Assembly (NCBI RefSeq): GCF_004761865.1
Contig: NZ_SJDM01000024.1
Coordinates: 1 to 48,693 of the forward strand
DNA length: 48,693 bases
Source of the DNA: Crenalkalicoccus roseus
Lineage (GTDB): Bacteria > Pseudomonadota > Alphaproteobacteria > Acetobacterales > Acetobacteraceae
Direction of reading: 5' to 3'
The notes beneath the pieces were generated by a model. The model was not told the origin of the DNA, made no database searches, and saw nothing but the letters and a program-made list of their open reading frames with translations. Shown one piece after another: positions 8,344-16,337 of the stretch (positions are counted from its first letter, which is position 1; every line of letters starts with the position of its first letter). A program made the position numbers and the translations under genes.

Positions 8344-8401
8344 GGCTTGCAGGATGCAAGCCAGCGGGGAGGCAAGCAGGCTGGCTTGCGAATTGCAAGC
8401 C
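8344..8401. promoter_or_regulatory. Twin HxlR operator-like palindromes
   Basis: There are two perfect palindromes with identical 7-bp arms, GGCTTGC and GCAAGCC, each with a 5-base centre: AGGAT at 8351-8355 and GAATT at 8390-8394. Their centres are 39 bp apart. The first begins 21 bases upstream of the HxlR start codon. A further inverted pair, GCAAGC (8372-8377) and GCTTGC (8384-8389), overlaps the second site. TTGCA...TGCAA-type palindromes are typical targets of HxlR/MarR-like dimers. The site probably controls the HxlR-MATE operon; the divergent receptor gene starts 100 bases away. Confidence 0.75.
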
Positions 8402-8501
8402 GCCCCCGCGCCCCGGCAGCGACAGCGCCCGGCGGGCCCGGCTACACTCCGCCGCAACGGCCGGCCCGCGGGCATGGCCCGAGAGGAGGAGGAACACGCC
8501 C

Positions 8502-9473
8502 ATGCGCCGCCGCGGCCTGATCGCGCTCGGCGCGGCGCTCGCCACCGCGCCCGCCTTTGCCCAGACGCCGGCCGCCTGGCCGGAGCGGCCGGTGCGCATC
8601 ATCGTGCCCTTCCCGCCGGGCGGTTCCACCGATGTGGTCACGCGGCTGATCGCCGAGGGCATCACCGGCCCGCTGCGCCAGCCGGTGATCGTCGAGAACC
8701 GCGGCGGCGCCTCCGGCATGATCGGCGCCGAGGCGGTGGCGCGCGCCGCGCCGGACGGCCACACGCTGCTGATGGGCTCCTCCGGCACCCACAGCATCAA
8801 CCCCAGCCTGTTCCCAAACCTGCCCTACGATCCGGTGCACCACTTCGCGCCGGTGATCCTGACCGCGACCTATCCCCTGCTGATGGTGACGCCGCCCGAC
8901 CGCGCGCCGAACACGGTGCAGGAGTTCGTCGCCCATGCCCGCGAACGGGCCGGGCGGCTGAACTACTGCTCGATCGGCAACGGCCAGCCCTCGCACCTCG
9001 CGGCCGAGCTGTTCAAGGCGATGGCCGGCATCGAGATGCAGCACATCCCCTACCGCGGCAGCGGCCCCGCCATCCTCGCCGCCATGGCCGGGGAGTGCGA
9101 CGTGCTGTTCGACAGCGCCCTTTCCTCGGGCCCGCAGGTGCGGGCGGGGCGGCTCAAGGTGCTGGCGATCAGCACCGCCCGGCGCATCCCCTCCTGGCCG
9201 GATGTGCCGACGATCGCGGAGAGCGGCCTGCCCGGCTACGACGCCTACACCTGGACCGCGCTCTACGCCCCGGCGGGCACGCCCGAGCCGGTGATCCGCC
9301 GCCTGAACGAGGAGGTCGGCCGCTTCATCGCCTCGCCCCGCTTCCGCGAGGCGCTGGAGGCGCAGGGCGCGGTGGCGGGGGGCGGCACGCCGGAGGAGCT
9401 GGCGCGGTTCAACGCCAACGAGATCCGCAAATGGGCGGAGGTGATCCGCGCCGGCAACATCCGCCCCGACTAG
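8502..9473 (+). CDS. Bug/TctC-family tripartite tricarboxylate receptor
   Basis: The 323-residue periplasmic solute-binding protein has a signal peptide (MRRRGLIALGAALATAPAFA, cleavage near residue 21). It shows Bug family hallmarks: WPERPVRIIVPFPPGGSTDVVTR, VENRGGASGMIGAEAVARA, PDGHTLLMGSSGT, and a C-terminal WTALYAPAGTPEPVI. Members bind small carboxylates for TctAB permeases, but most, like this one, lack neighbouring tctA/tctB and are orphans. An AGGAGGAGG ribosome site precedes the ATG. It is divergent from the HxlR operon and convergent with the cupin operon across a hairpin. The ligand is unknown. Confidence 0.93.
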   Translation: MRRRGLIALGAALATAPAFAQTPAAWPERPVRIIVPFPPGGSTDVVTRLIAEGITGPLRQPVIVENRGGASGMIGAEAVARAAPDGHTLLMGSSGTHSINPSLFPNLPYDPVHHFAPVILTATYPLLMVTPPDRAPNTVQEFVAHARERAGRLNYCSIGNGQPSHLAAELFKAMAGIEMQHIPYRGSGPAILAAMAGECDVLFDSALSSGPQVRAGRLKVLAISTARRIPSWPDVPTIAESGLPGYDAYTWTALYAPAGTPEPVIRRLNEEVGRFIASPRFREALEAQGAVAGGGTPEELARFNANEIRKWAEVIRAGNIRPD

Positions 9474-9474
9474 A

Positions 9475-9507
9475 GCGGTTTCCGCCCCACAGCCGGGTGG
9501 AAACCGC
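9475..9507. terminator. Bidirectional hairpin between convergent genes
   Basis: GCGGTTTCC (9475-9483) pairs perfectly with GGAAACCGC (9499-9507), and the stem extends inward by a G-U pair and three C-G pairs. It starts just after the receptor stop and ends at the stop of the convergent cupin gene, so it can serve both. The AGAGCGGTTTCC arm recurs as GGAAACCGCTCTA at 28751-28763, which marks it as a dispersed repeat family used as a terminator. Confidence 0.65.
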
Positions 9508-9508
9508 C

Positions 9509-9850
9509 CTAGCCCGGCAGCCCCTTCAGCTCGATCTCGACGAAGGAGAGCGGGCGGTCGCCGGCATTGACCACGTTGTGCTCGACCCCGGCCGGGCGGC
9601 TGTAGGAGACGCCCGCCGTCAGCCGCGCCGTCACCCTCTCGCCGCCGGGAAGCTCCAGCAGCAGCGTCCCGTCGGTGACCGGCACCACCACGTAGTGCCA
9701 GCCATGGCGGTGCCAGCCGGTCTCGGCGCCCGGCGCGAAATCCCAGCGGGTGACGCGCAGCTGCGCATCGTCCTGCTGCACCGTCGCCACCGCCGGGGCG
9801 CGGCAGCGCAGCGTCCCGCCGCCGTCGGCGGGCGGGCTCGCGCCGCTCAT
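9509..9850 (-). CDS. Small cupin-domain protein
   Basis: This 113-residue single-domain cupin shows the metal-site motif 1 as GAETGWHRHGWHYVVVPVTDG split over two strands and motif 2 as PAGVEHNVVNAG. The His residues suggest a metal-bound barrel. The family covers isomerases, dioxygenases and small-molecule binders; no specific activity can be assigned. Its ATG overlaps the TGA of the upstream DapA-family gene (ATGA), so the two are made together and the cupin may act on the same substrate. It ends in the convergent hairpin. Confidence 0.85.
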   Translation of the reverse strand: MSGASPPADGGGTLRCRAPAVATVQQDDAQLRVTRWDFAPGAETGWHRHGWHYVVVPVTDGTLLLELPGGERVTARLTAGVSYSRPAGVEHNVVNAGDRPLSFVEIELKGLPG

Positions 9851-10785
9851 TCGGCGGCCTTCGGCGCGGCGAGGCCCTGCAGGGGCAGCGCGCCGGCGGC
9901 CTCCCAGGCGGCCCAGACGGCATCCGCCTGCGCCGGCGTCAGCGGCAGGTGCGGCGGGCGGATGGTGCGCCAGCCATCGTCGCCGGTGGAGCGGGCGATG
10001 ATCTCGCGCAGCCCCGGGATCAGCGGCACCGAGGTCGCGGCGCGGCGCGTCGCGGTCAGCACCGCCTGCGCCGCGTCGGCCTCCGGCCCGGTGCGCTTCG
10101 CGTAGACGATGCCGCCCCAGGGGCAGTTGGCGTTGGAGGCGGCGGTGATGCAGCCCGCGCCGCCATCGGCGAGGATGCGCTGCACGAACTCGTCCGAGCC
10201 GGAATAGACCTCGAAGCCCTCGGCCGCGAAGGCGTCGATCATCGCCTTCATGTTGGCGTAGTCGCCCGAACTGTCCTTCACGCCGCGGAAGGCGCCGGGG
10301 AAGGCCTTCAGCAGCCGCTCGATCAGCGAGAGGCTGAACGGCACCGCCGATTGCTGCGGGAAGTGGTAGAGGTAGAGCGCGATGCCGCCGCCCGTGCGCT
10401 GCACCAGCTCGGCGAAGTAGGCGAACAGTCCGTCGTCGGAGGGATTCTTGTAGTAGAAGGGCGGCAGCACCAGCACGCCGCGGCAGCCCTGCGCCCTCGC
10501 GTGCAGCGTCAGCTCCACCGTGTCGGAGAGGCTGGCGCAGCCGGTGCCGGGCATCATGCGCGCGGCCGGGATGCCGCGCGCGATCAGCCCCTCCAGGATC
10601 TCCTTGCGCTCGGAGAGGCCGAAGCTGTTGGCCTCGCCGGTGGTGCCGAGCACGCCGAGGCCGTTGCAGCCATGCGCCAGCAGCCAGCGGCAATGCGCCG
10701 CCATGCGGTCGGGGTCGGGGGAGAGGTCCTGCCGCATCGCGGTCAGCACCGCGGCGTTGATGCCGCCGAACAGCGCGTCCTTCAT
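9847..10785 (-). CDS. DapA-family (class I) aldolase/synthase
   Basis: The 312-residue TIM-barrel protein of the dihydrodipicolinate synthase family has [17 protein letters not shown] (substrate loop), [29 protein letters not shown], the catalytic Tyr in LYLYHFP and the Schiff-base Lys in [15 protein letters not shown]. The family condenses or cleaves pyruvate with aldehydes; a lysine-pathway DapA normally sits elsewhere and is more conserved in its substrate loop. Linkage to a cupin suggests a catabolic aldolase for a sugar acid or hydroxy-keto acid. It overlaps both neighbours by ATGA junctions. Confidence 0.9.
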   Translation of the reverse strand: MKDALFGGINAAVLTAMRQDLSPDPDRMAAHCRWLLAHGCNGLGVLGTTGEANSFGLSERKEILEGLIARGIPAARMMPGTGCASLSDTVELTLHARAQGCRGVLVLPPFYYKNPSDDGLFAYFAELVQRTGGGIALYLYHFPQQSAVPFSLSLIERLLKAFPGAFRGVKDSSGDYANMKAMIDAFAAEGFEVYSGSDEFVQRILADGGAGCITAASNANCPWGGIVYAKRTGPEADAAQAVLTATRRAATSVPLIPGLREIIARSTGDDGWRTIRPPHLPLTPAQADAVWAAWEAAGALPLQGLAAPKAAE

Positions 10786-11315
10786 CCGGTTCCGGGTCCT
10801 TTCGCTGGGGGAGCGGGGGCCTGCGCGCGCGGCGGCACCAGGCCGGGCCAGCGCACGACGTGATCCCCGAGCGCGCCGGCGTCGCGCTCGCGCACCGCGC
10901 GGCCGCGCACCGAGACGCCGGCCCTGTGCACCGTCTCCGGATCGCCGGAGACGAGGGGGTGCCACCAGGGCAGGTCCTTGCCCTCGGCCAGCAGGCGGTA
11001 GGCGCAGGTCGGCGGCAGCCAGTCGAGCCGGCGCACCCGCGCCGGGGTGAGGCGGACGCAGTCCGGCACCCATTTGCGGCGGTTCTCGTAGTCGGCGCAG
11101 CGGCAGGAGGGGATGTTGAGCAGCCGGCAGGCGACGTTGGTGAAGGCGAGGCGGCCGGTGTCCTCGTCGCGCAGCTTGTGCAGGCAGCAGCGGCCGCAGC
11201 CGTCGCACAGGCTCTCCCACTCGGCGCGGCTCATGCGCTCGAGCGGCTTGGCCTTCCAGAAGGGGAGGGGCTCCGGCAAGGGACCATCCTCGGGCAGACG
11301 GGGCGGCGCATACAT
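10782..11315 (-). CDS. UPF0260 (YcgN-like) cysteine-cluster protein
   Basis: The 177-residue protein belongs to the YcgN/UPF0260 family: [20 protein letters not shown], the cluster [12 protein letters not shown], then [43 protein letters not shown] and [10 protein letters not shown]. Eight or more cysteines probably bind a metal or iron-sulfur centre. Function is unknown in all bacteria. The C-terminal ~25 residues are Pro/Ala-rich and extend beyond the family core. The start is ATG 11315; a TTG at 11339 is in frame. It is the first gene of the three-gene overlapping operon. Confidence 0.9.
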   Translation of the reverse strand: MYAPPRLPEDGPLPEPLPFWKAKPLERMSRAEWESLCDGCGRCCLHKLRDEDTGRLAFTNVACRLLNIPSCRCADYENRRKWVPDCVRLTPARVRRLDWLPPTCAYRLLAEGKDLPWWHPLVSGDPETVHRAGVSVRGRAVRERDAGALGDHVVRWPGLVPPRAQAPAPPAKGPGTG

Positions 11316-11406
11316 CAGGCCCCGGGGCGCGATGCGCAACCGTCCCGCCCGCCGCCCATGCCGGCGGGCCCGCGCGCGGGCACCTCCGGCGAGGCCGCCG
11401 GCCGTG

Positions 11407-12255
11407 TCAGCCGCCCGCCGCCTCCGCCAGCGCCGCCCGCCAGCGCGCCCGGTCCGCCTCGGCCGGCCCGGCGCGGTAGGCGTCGAGGAAGGCGGCGACG
11501 CGGTGCGGGTCGCCGCCGCCGGGGCGGTGCGGCGCCCCCATCACCGCCGCCACCCGCTCCGGGTCGAAGGGCGGCAGGCCGGCCCAGGCGGCGATGCCCT
11601 CCAGCACGCGCCGCGGCGCCTCGGTCAACGCCTCGCAGGAGACCAGCCGGGCGCGCCCGCCGGGAAGCGCGCGCAGCACCTCCCAGGCGTCGCAGAGCGC
11701 CTGGAACTCCCGGTGCATCGCCGCCGCCGCCTGCGCCGCGTCGAGGCCCGGATACCAGGCGCCGGTCGCGGCGCGGCTCCTCTGGATCGCCACCGGGTCG
11801 CGCAGCAGCACCAGGAACCGCCCCTCGGGGAACAGCCGCGCCAGGAAGGCGGCCTCCGCCGGGCCGTAGCGGATCTCCTTGAAGCCCCAGTAGCGCATCC
11901 CCGGCCGGCGCAGCGCGGGCGGGAACAGCAGGTCTTCCAGGAAGCGCCGGAAGGCGGGCAGCGCCGTGGCCTCGGTGCAGGCATTGGCCCATTCGATGGA
12001 CCAGCCCTCCGGCGCGGCGATGGGGCGGGAGGCCAGCATCTCCGGCACGAAGCGCGCGGCCCGCGCGATCCGCTCCCCCGCCCAGGGGCCGAAGAGCTGG
12101 TGCCACAGGCCGAGCAGCGTGCCGGCGAGGCCGTTGTGCTCGCCGAACATCACCACCGAGTCGTGCAGGTTGAGCAGGCGCTGCAGCAGCGTGCTGCCGC
12201 TGCGCCCGGTGGCGAGAAGGCAGAGCAGCGCGCCGGGCGGGGCGGGGGCGGTCAC
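11407..12255 (-). CDS. PAPS-dependent sulfotransferase family protein
   Basis: The 282-residue protein begins with the 5'-phosphosulfate loop [16 protein letters not shown] (residues ~12-27) and has the 3'-phosphate strand/helix [17 protein letters not shown] near residue 150. These are the two PAPS-binding signatures of bacterial sulfotransferases. Family members sulfate sugars, lipids or small metabolites. The GTG start at 12255 is preceded by GGGAGGGAGGGG. No sulfate-activation genes or glycan clusters are nearby, so the acceptor is unknown. Confidence 0.85.
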   Translation of the reverse strand: MTAPAPPGALLCLLATGRSGSTLLQRLLNLHDSVVMFGEHNGLAGTLLGLWHQLFGPWAGERIARAARFVPEMLASRPIAAPEGWSIEWANACTEATALPAFRRFLEDLLFPPALRRPGMRYWGFKEIRYGPAEAAFLARLFPEGRFLVLLRDPVAIQRSRAATGAWYPGLDAAQAAAAMHREFQALCDAWEVLRALPGGRARLVSCEALTEAPRRVLEGIAAWAGLPPFDPERVAAVMGAPHRPGGGDPHRVAAFLDAYRAGPAEADRARWRAALAEAAGG

Positions 12256-12280
12256 GGGCGGCGCGCCCCTCCCTCCCGGC

Positions 12281-13000
12281 TCAGCGCGCCGCCGCGCCGT
12301 GGCGCAGCAGCGCCGCGCGCAGCGGGTCGGCGCCCGGGTTGTGCGCCTCCATGCCGAGGACGATCTGCCGCGGCCCCACCTCGCGCCCGTAGTAGGCGCG
12401 GTTGGAGGCGCTGCGGGCGGAGAGCAGCGAACCCTCGAGCGCGATGCCGGCGAACAGGCCGCGGCTGCGCGCCAGCGCCACGATGTCCGCCCCGCCCGCC
12501 GCCGTGGTCGCGCCCTCGAGCCCGGCGCCCAGGGTGGCGACGGCGATGGCGACGTCGGCGCCGATCTTCACCTGGCTGTCCATCAGCGCCGCGAGGCCGC
12601 GCCCGGTCATGACCAGCATCATCACCTGCATGTCCTGCACGCCGATCTGCAGGCCGAGGGAGCCCGAGGCGAGGCCGTAGAAGGCGGGCGAGGACCAGGA
12701 GCCGGCGGCGTCGCGGGCGAGCAGCACGCAGCTCCCGCCCTCTCCGCCGAGCACGAAGCCGGCGCGGAAGACGCGCGGGCAGACCAGCACCGCCCGCGCC
12801 CGCCGCAGCAGGCCCTCGGCGTCGCGCCGCGCCGACGGCTCGCCGGTGGTCAGCAGCTCCTGCACCGTCAGCGCGGCCTGGTCCACGAGCGCCTGCTCGC
12901 GCGTCTGCGCCGCGGCGGGGGCGGCGAGCGGGAGGGCGAGGGCGAGCAGCGCCGCGGCGAGGCGCGGCAGTCCGCGCGGCCTCCCCGGCGCCTTCCGCAT
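12281..13000 (-). CDS. SYLF-domain protein, Sec-exported
   Basis: The 239-residue protein has a signal peptide (hydrophobic run LAAALLALALPLA, Ala-X-Ala site near residue 31) followed by a SYLF lipid-binding domain: LLRRARAVLVCPRVFRAGF, GSCVLLARDAAGSWSSPAFYGL, GLQIGVQDMQVMMLVMT, KIGADVAIAVATLGAGLEGAT and SRGLFAGIALEGSLL. In eukaryotes SYLF domains bind phosphoinositides; bacterial copies are periplasmic with unknown function. ATG 13000 is chosen; ATG 13024, directly after the stop of the upstream paralogue, is in frame. It is closely related to the next gene, a tandem duplicate. Confidence 0.9.
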   Translation of the reverse strand: MRKAPGRPRGLPRLAAALLALALPLAAPAAAQTREQALVDQAALTVQELLTTGEPSARRDAEGLLRRARAVLVCPRVFRAGFVLGGEGGSCVLLARDAAGSWSSPAFYGLASGSLGLQIGVQDMQVMMLVMTGRGLAALMDSQVKIGADVAIAVATLGAGLEGATTAAGGADIVALARSRGLFAGIALEGSLLSARSASNRAYYGREVGPRQIVLGMEAHNPGADPLRAALLRHGAAAR

Positions 13001-13026
13001 GGCGGGCCGTCCGCGGCCGGGCATCG

Positions 13027-13812
13027 CTAGCGCAGCGGCGGCAGCGGCGTGGCCTGCACCCCGCCCGCCGGGGCGGCCTGCATCGCCGGCTGCGGCTGCG
13101 CGGCCGGGGCCTGGGCCGCCGCCGCGGGCGCGGCGCCGCCGAAGCGCAGCAGCATGGCGCGCAGCGGGTCGGCGCCCGGGTTGTGCACCTCCATGCCGAT
13201 GACGATCTGCCGCGGCCCCACCTCGCGCCCGTAATAGGCGCGGTTCCAGTCGCTGCGGGCGGAGAGCAGCGAGCCCTCGAGCGTCAGCCCCGCATAGAGG
13301 CCGCGGGCGCGGGCGACGGCGACGATGTCCGCCCCGGCGGCGGCCGTGGTCGCCCCCTCCACCGAGCCGCCGAGGGTGGCGAAGGCGATGGAGGCGTCGG
13401 CGCCGAACTTGAACTGGCTGTCGAGCAGGGCGTTCAGCGCCCGGTCGTTCATCACCATTATCAGCACCTGCGCGTCCTGGATGCCGGCCTGCAGGCCGAA
13501 GCTCGCCGAGCCCAGGGTGTAGAAGGCGGGCGAGGACCAGGAGCCGGCGGCGTCGCGGGCGAGCAGCACGCAGCCGCCGCCCTGGCCGCCGAAGAAGAAG
13601 CCGGCGCGGAAGACGCGCGGGCAGACCATGGCGGCGCGGGCGCGGCGCAGCAGGCTCTGCGCGTTCAGCCGGTCGTTGCCGTGGCCGAGGATCTCCTGCA
13701 CGGAGAGGGTGGCGCGGTCCACCAGCGCCTGCTCCTCCCCCGGCGCCGGCGGGCGGGCGCAGGCCGCGAGCGCGAGCAGCGCCGCGAAGAGCGCGAGGCG
13801 GCCCGCCGCCAT
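13027..13812 (-). CDS. SYLF-domain lipoprotein
   Basis: The 261-residue paralogue of its downstream neighbour shares long stretches with it, such as RDAAGSWSSPAFY, YYGREVGPRQIV and HNPGADPLRA. Here the N-terminus ends in LLALAACARP, a lipobox with Cys at residue ~18, so it is probably a lipoprotein. The C-terminus adds a ~35-residue Ala/Pro/Gln-rich tail absent from the other copy. ATG 13812 places the lipobox correctly; ATG 13890 in frame has a better ribosome site (GGGGAAAG) but would give a 45-residue leader. It is transcribed just before the second copy. Confidence 0.88.
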   Translation of the reverse strand: MAAGRLALFAALLALAACARPPAPGEEQALVDRATLSVQEILGHGNDRLNAQSLLRRARAAMVCPRVFRAGFFFGGQGGGCVLLARDAAGSWSSPAFYTLGSASFGLQAGIQDAQVLIMVMNDRALNALLDSQFKFGADASIAFATLGGSVEGATTAAAGADIVAVARARGLYAGLTLEGSLLSARSDWNRAYYGREVGPRQIVIGMEVHNPGADPLRAMLLRFGGAAPAAAAQAPAAQPQPAMQAAPAGGVQATPLPPLR

Positions 13813-13927
13813 GCCCGGCGGCCGGCCCCCGGTGCCGCGTGCCGGCCGCGCGCGGGCCGCCACGAGATGGCGCATCATGAGACGGCGCATGAGGCGCTTT
13901 CCCCAACCCCCCTGAATCGCCGGCAGG

Positions 13928-14620
13928 CTAACGGCTCGGCGGCGCGCTGTCCAAGGCTTCCGGGGCTTGTTGCGAATTGGCATCCTCCGCCGGCGGGCCG
14001 GTCCAGGGCTCCTCGTTCACCGCGGCGACGCGCCAGTCCGGCCCATGCTTCTCGAGCCGCGTCAGCCCGAGGTTGCGGATCGAGAACACCAGCGCCTGGT
14101 GCGCGGAGAGGCCGAGCGCGTGGGCGAGCGCGGCGCGAATCGAGCCGCCATGGGCGACGATCACCACATCCTCGCCACGGTGGCGCTCGGCGAGGCGCTC
14201 CAGCGTCGGCGCCACGCGCTCGCGCAGCCGGGCGAAGCTCTCCCCGCCCGGCGGCTCCTCCTCGGCGCCGTGCGGCCAGAAGGGGTGGGGCGGATGGCGC
14301 AGCCGCTCCACCAGCGCCTCATGGGTGATGCCCTGCCACTCGCCGAGGTCCTGCTCGCGCAGGTCCGGCTCTTCGGCGAGGGGCTGGGCGGGGTAGCCGG
14401 CGGCGAAGATGGCGGCGGCGGTGGCGCGGGTGCGCGAGAGGGTCGTCACGTACCAGGCGGCCGGGCGCGGCAGGCGCCAGGCGAGCCAGCGGTAGAGCGC
14501 CGCCTCCTCGCGCAGCGCGATGTCGCAGAGCGCGACGTCCATGCTGCCGTAGAGGATGGCGCGGGCCGAGGGCTCGACCACGGCGTGGCGGACGAGGAAG
14601 AGGCGGGTCGGGGCGGTCAC
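13928..14620 (-). CDS. Histidine phosphatase (phosphoglycerate mutase-like)
   Basis: The 230-residue protein has the RHG motif as LFLVRHAVVE (residues ~7-16; the Gly is replaced by Ala), the second catalytic His in VVIVAHGGSIRAALAHALGL, and REQDLGEWQG with the family Glu. It belongs to the broad-specificity 2H-phosphatase branch, related to CobC and PhoE-type enzymes. The substrate is uncertain; no cobalamin genes are nearby. GTG 14620 has GAGGAGGGG upstream. It follows the ABC transporter genes on the same strand with 46 bases between. Confidence 0.88.
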   Translation of the reverse strand: MTAPTRLFLVRHAVVEPSARAILYGSMDVALCDIALREEAALYRWLAWRLPRPAAWYVTTLSRTRATAAAIFAAGYPAQPLAEEPDLREQDLGEWQGITHEALVERLRHPPHPFWPHGAEEEPPGGESFARLRERVAPTLERLAERHRGEDVVIVAHGGSIRAALAHALGLSAHQALVFSIRNLGLTRLEKHGPDWRVAAVNEEPWTGPPAEDANSQQAPEALDSAPPSR

Positions 14621-14666
14621 GCCCCTCCTCTACCCCGCCGCCGCTCCGGGCGCGAGGCGCCCGGCA

Positions 14667-15512
14667 TCACTCCCCGATGTTGAGCAGCGCCCCCCTCTCC
14701 CGCGCCGCGCGAAGCTGGCGCGCGAAGACGAGGCCCATCAGCCCGAGCCACAGCGCGTCCAGCCCGAAGGCCCAGGCCAGGTGGCCCCAGGCGACGACGC
14801 CCTCGAGCAGCGCCGAGCGCATCCCCTCGAACACATGCGCCGCCGGCAGCGCCAGCGCCACCGGCTGCAGCCACTCCGGCAGCACGGCGACGGGGTAGAA
14901 CACCGCGGCGAAGGGGGTGATGCCGAACAGCACCGACCAGGCCAGCGCCTCCGCTCCCGCGCCGAAGCGCAGCAGCAGGCTGGTGACGCCGAGCGCCACC
15001 GCCCAGCCCATCAGCAGCAGCGCCGCGAAGAAGGCCACCACCACCGGCCCCATGCGCCACAGCCCGAAGGCGTAGAGCGCCCAGGCGAGCAGCACCGCCG
15101 GCACCACGCCGACCAGCACGCGCACCACGCTCATGCCCATCAGCGCCAGCACCAGCTCCTGCGGGCGCAGCGGGCTGACGAAGAGGTGGCCGAGGTTGCG
15201 GCTCCACACCTCCTCGAGGAAGGAGATGGAGAAGCCCATCTGCCCGCGCAGCGCCACCTCCCACAGCAGCACGCCGCCGAGCAGCACGCCCGCCGCCACG
15301 CTGCCGACGCCGTGCTGCACCCCGGCCAGGTAGGCGGTGACGAAGCCCCATACCACCATCTGCAGCACCGGCCAGTACATCAGCTCGACCAGCCGCGGCC
15401 AGGAGCGGCGGTAGAGCGCGAGGTGGCGGTACATCAGCCCCCAGACGCGCCGCGCGCTGGCGCGCAGGGAGCCGGTCCGCCCGGGCGCGAGGGCCCGCGC
15501 CGGGGCGCTCAT
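14667..15512 (-). CDS. ABC-2 type transporter permease
   Basis: The 281-residue membrane protein has six predicted helices and the ABC-2 pattern: GLMYRHLALYRRSWPRLVELMYWP at the start, QMGFSISFLEEVWSRNLGHLFVSPLRP in the middle and FYPVAVLPEWLQPVALALPAAHVFEGMR before the last helices. It pairs with the ATPase gene, whose TGA overlaps this ATG (ATGA). Such pairs export drugs, polysaccharides or lipids. The conserved LPxxHVFEGMR segment resembles DrrB/NodJ-like exporters. The substrate is unknown. Confidence 0.92.
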   Translation of the reverse strand: MSAPARALAPGRTGSLRASARRVWGLMYRHLALYRRSWPRLVELMYWPVLQMVVWGFVTAYLAGVQHGVGSVAAGVLLGGVLLWEVALRGQMGFSISFLEEVWSRNLGHLFVSPLRPQELVLALMGMSVVRVLVGVVPAVLLAWALYAFGLWRMGPVVVAFFAALLLMGWAVALGVTSLLLRFGAGAEALAWSVLFGITPFAAVFYPVAVLPEWLQPVALALPAAHVFEGMRSALLEGVVAWGHLAWAFGLDALWLGLMGLVFARQLRAARERGALLNIGE

Positions 15513-16294
15513 GCCGGCGCCTCCGCCGCGGCGCGCCGGCCGCGGGCGATGTCGAGGAACACCTGCTCCAGGTCGTCGCGGCCGTAGCGGGCGATCAGCG
15601 CCTCCGGGCTGCCCTGGTCCACGATGCGGCCCTGGCGCAGCATCAGCACGTGGGAGCAGAGCCGCTCCACCTCGCCCATGTTGTGGCTGGCGAGCAGGAT
15701 GGCGCAGCCGCTTTCCTCCCGGTAGCGCTCGAGCCAGCCGCGCACCCAGTCGCCGGTGTCGGGGTCGAGGCTCGCCGTCGGCTCGTCGAGCAGCAGGAGC
15801 TCGGGGCGGTTGATCAGCGCCTTGGCCAGCGCCACGCGGGTCTTCTGCCCTGCCGAGAGCTCGCCGCCCGGGCGGTCGAGCAGCCCGGTGAGCTGGAGCT
15901 GCTCGGCCAGCTCCGCGATCCGCCGCTCGGCCCGCGGCACGTCGTAGAGGTGGGCGTAGACCCGCAGGTTCTCGGCGACGGAGAGCCGGTGCGGCAGCGC
16001 GATGTAGGGGGAGGAGAAGTTCATCCGCGCCAGCGCCGTGAAGCGGTCGCGCGCCATGTCGTGGCCGAGGCAGAGCACCCGCCCCGAGGTCGGCAGCAGC
16101 AGGCCGAGCAGCATGGCGATGGTGGTGGTCTTGCCCGCGCCGTTGCCCCCGAGCAGCCCCCAGGTCTCGCCGCGCGGCAGGGCGAAGGAGAGGTCCTCCA
16201 CCGCCGGCGGGGCGTCCTTCCGGTAACGCTTGGTGAGGTGCTCGGCCAGGATGGCGGGCGGCGCGGCGAGGGGCGCGTGCATGATGCGCGGCAT
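15509..16294 (-). CDS. ABC transporter ATP-binding protein
   Basis: The 261-residue ATPase has Walker A GGNGAGKTTT, Q-loop region NFSSPYIALPHRLSVAENL, signature LSAGQKTRVALAKAL, Walker B LLLLDEPTASLD and H-loop ASHNMGE. The C-terminal DDLEQVFLDIARG is typical of DrrA/CcmA-like ABC-2 partners. ATG 16294 or 16282 (MHAPLAA) may be the true start; neither has a strong ribosome site. It is the first gene of the operon with the permease, coupled by a four-base overlap. Confidence 0.93.
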   Translation of the reverse strand: MPRIMHAPLAAPPAILAEHLTKRYRKDAPPAVEDLSFALPRGETWGLLGGNGAGKTTTIAMLLGLLLPTSGRVLCLGHDMARDRFTALARMNFSSPYIALPHRLSVAENLRVYAHLYDVPRAERRIAELAEQLQLTGLLDRPGGELSAGQKTRVALAKALINRPELLLLDEPTASLDPDTGDWVRGWLERYREESGCAILLASHNMGEVERLCSHVLMLRQGRIVDQGSPEALIARYGRDDLEQVFLDIARGRRAAAEAPA

Positions 16295-16337
16295 ATGCGG
16301 GCGGCCCGCCGGCCTGCCAAGCCGCGGGCGCCGCGGC

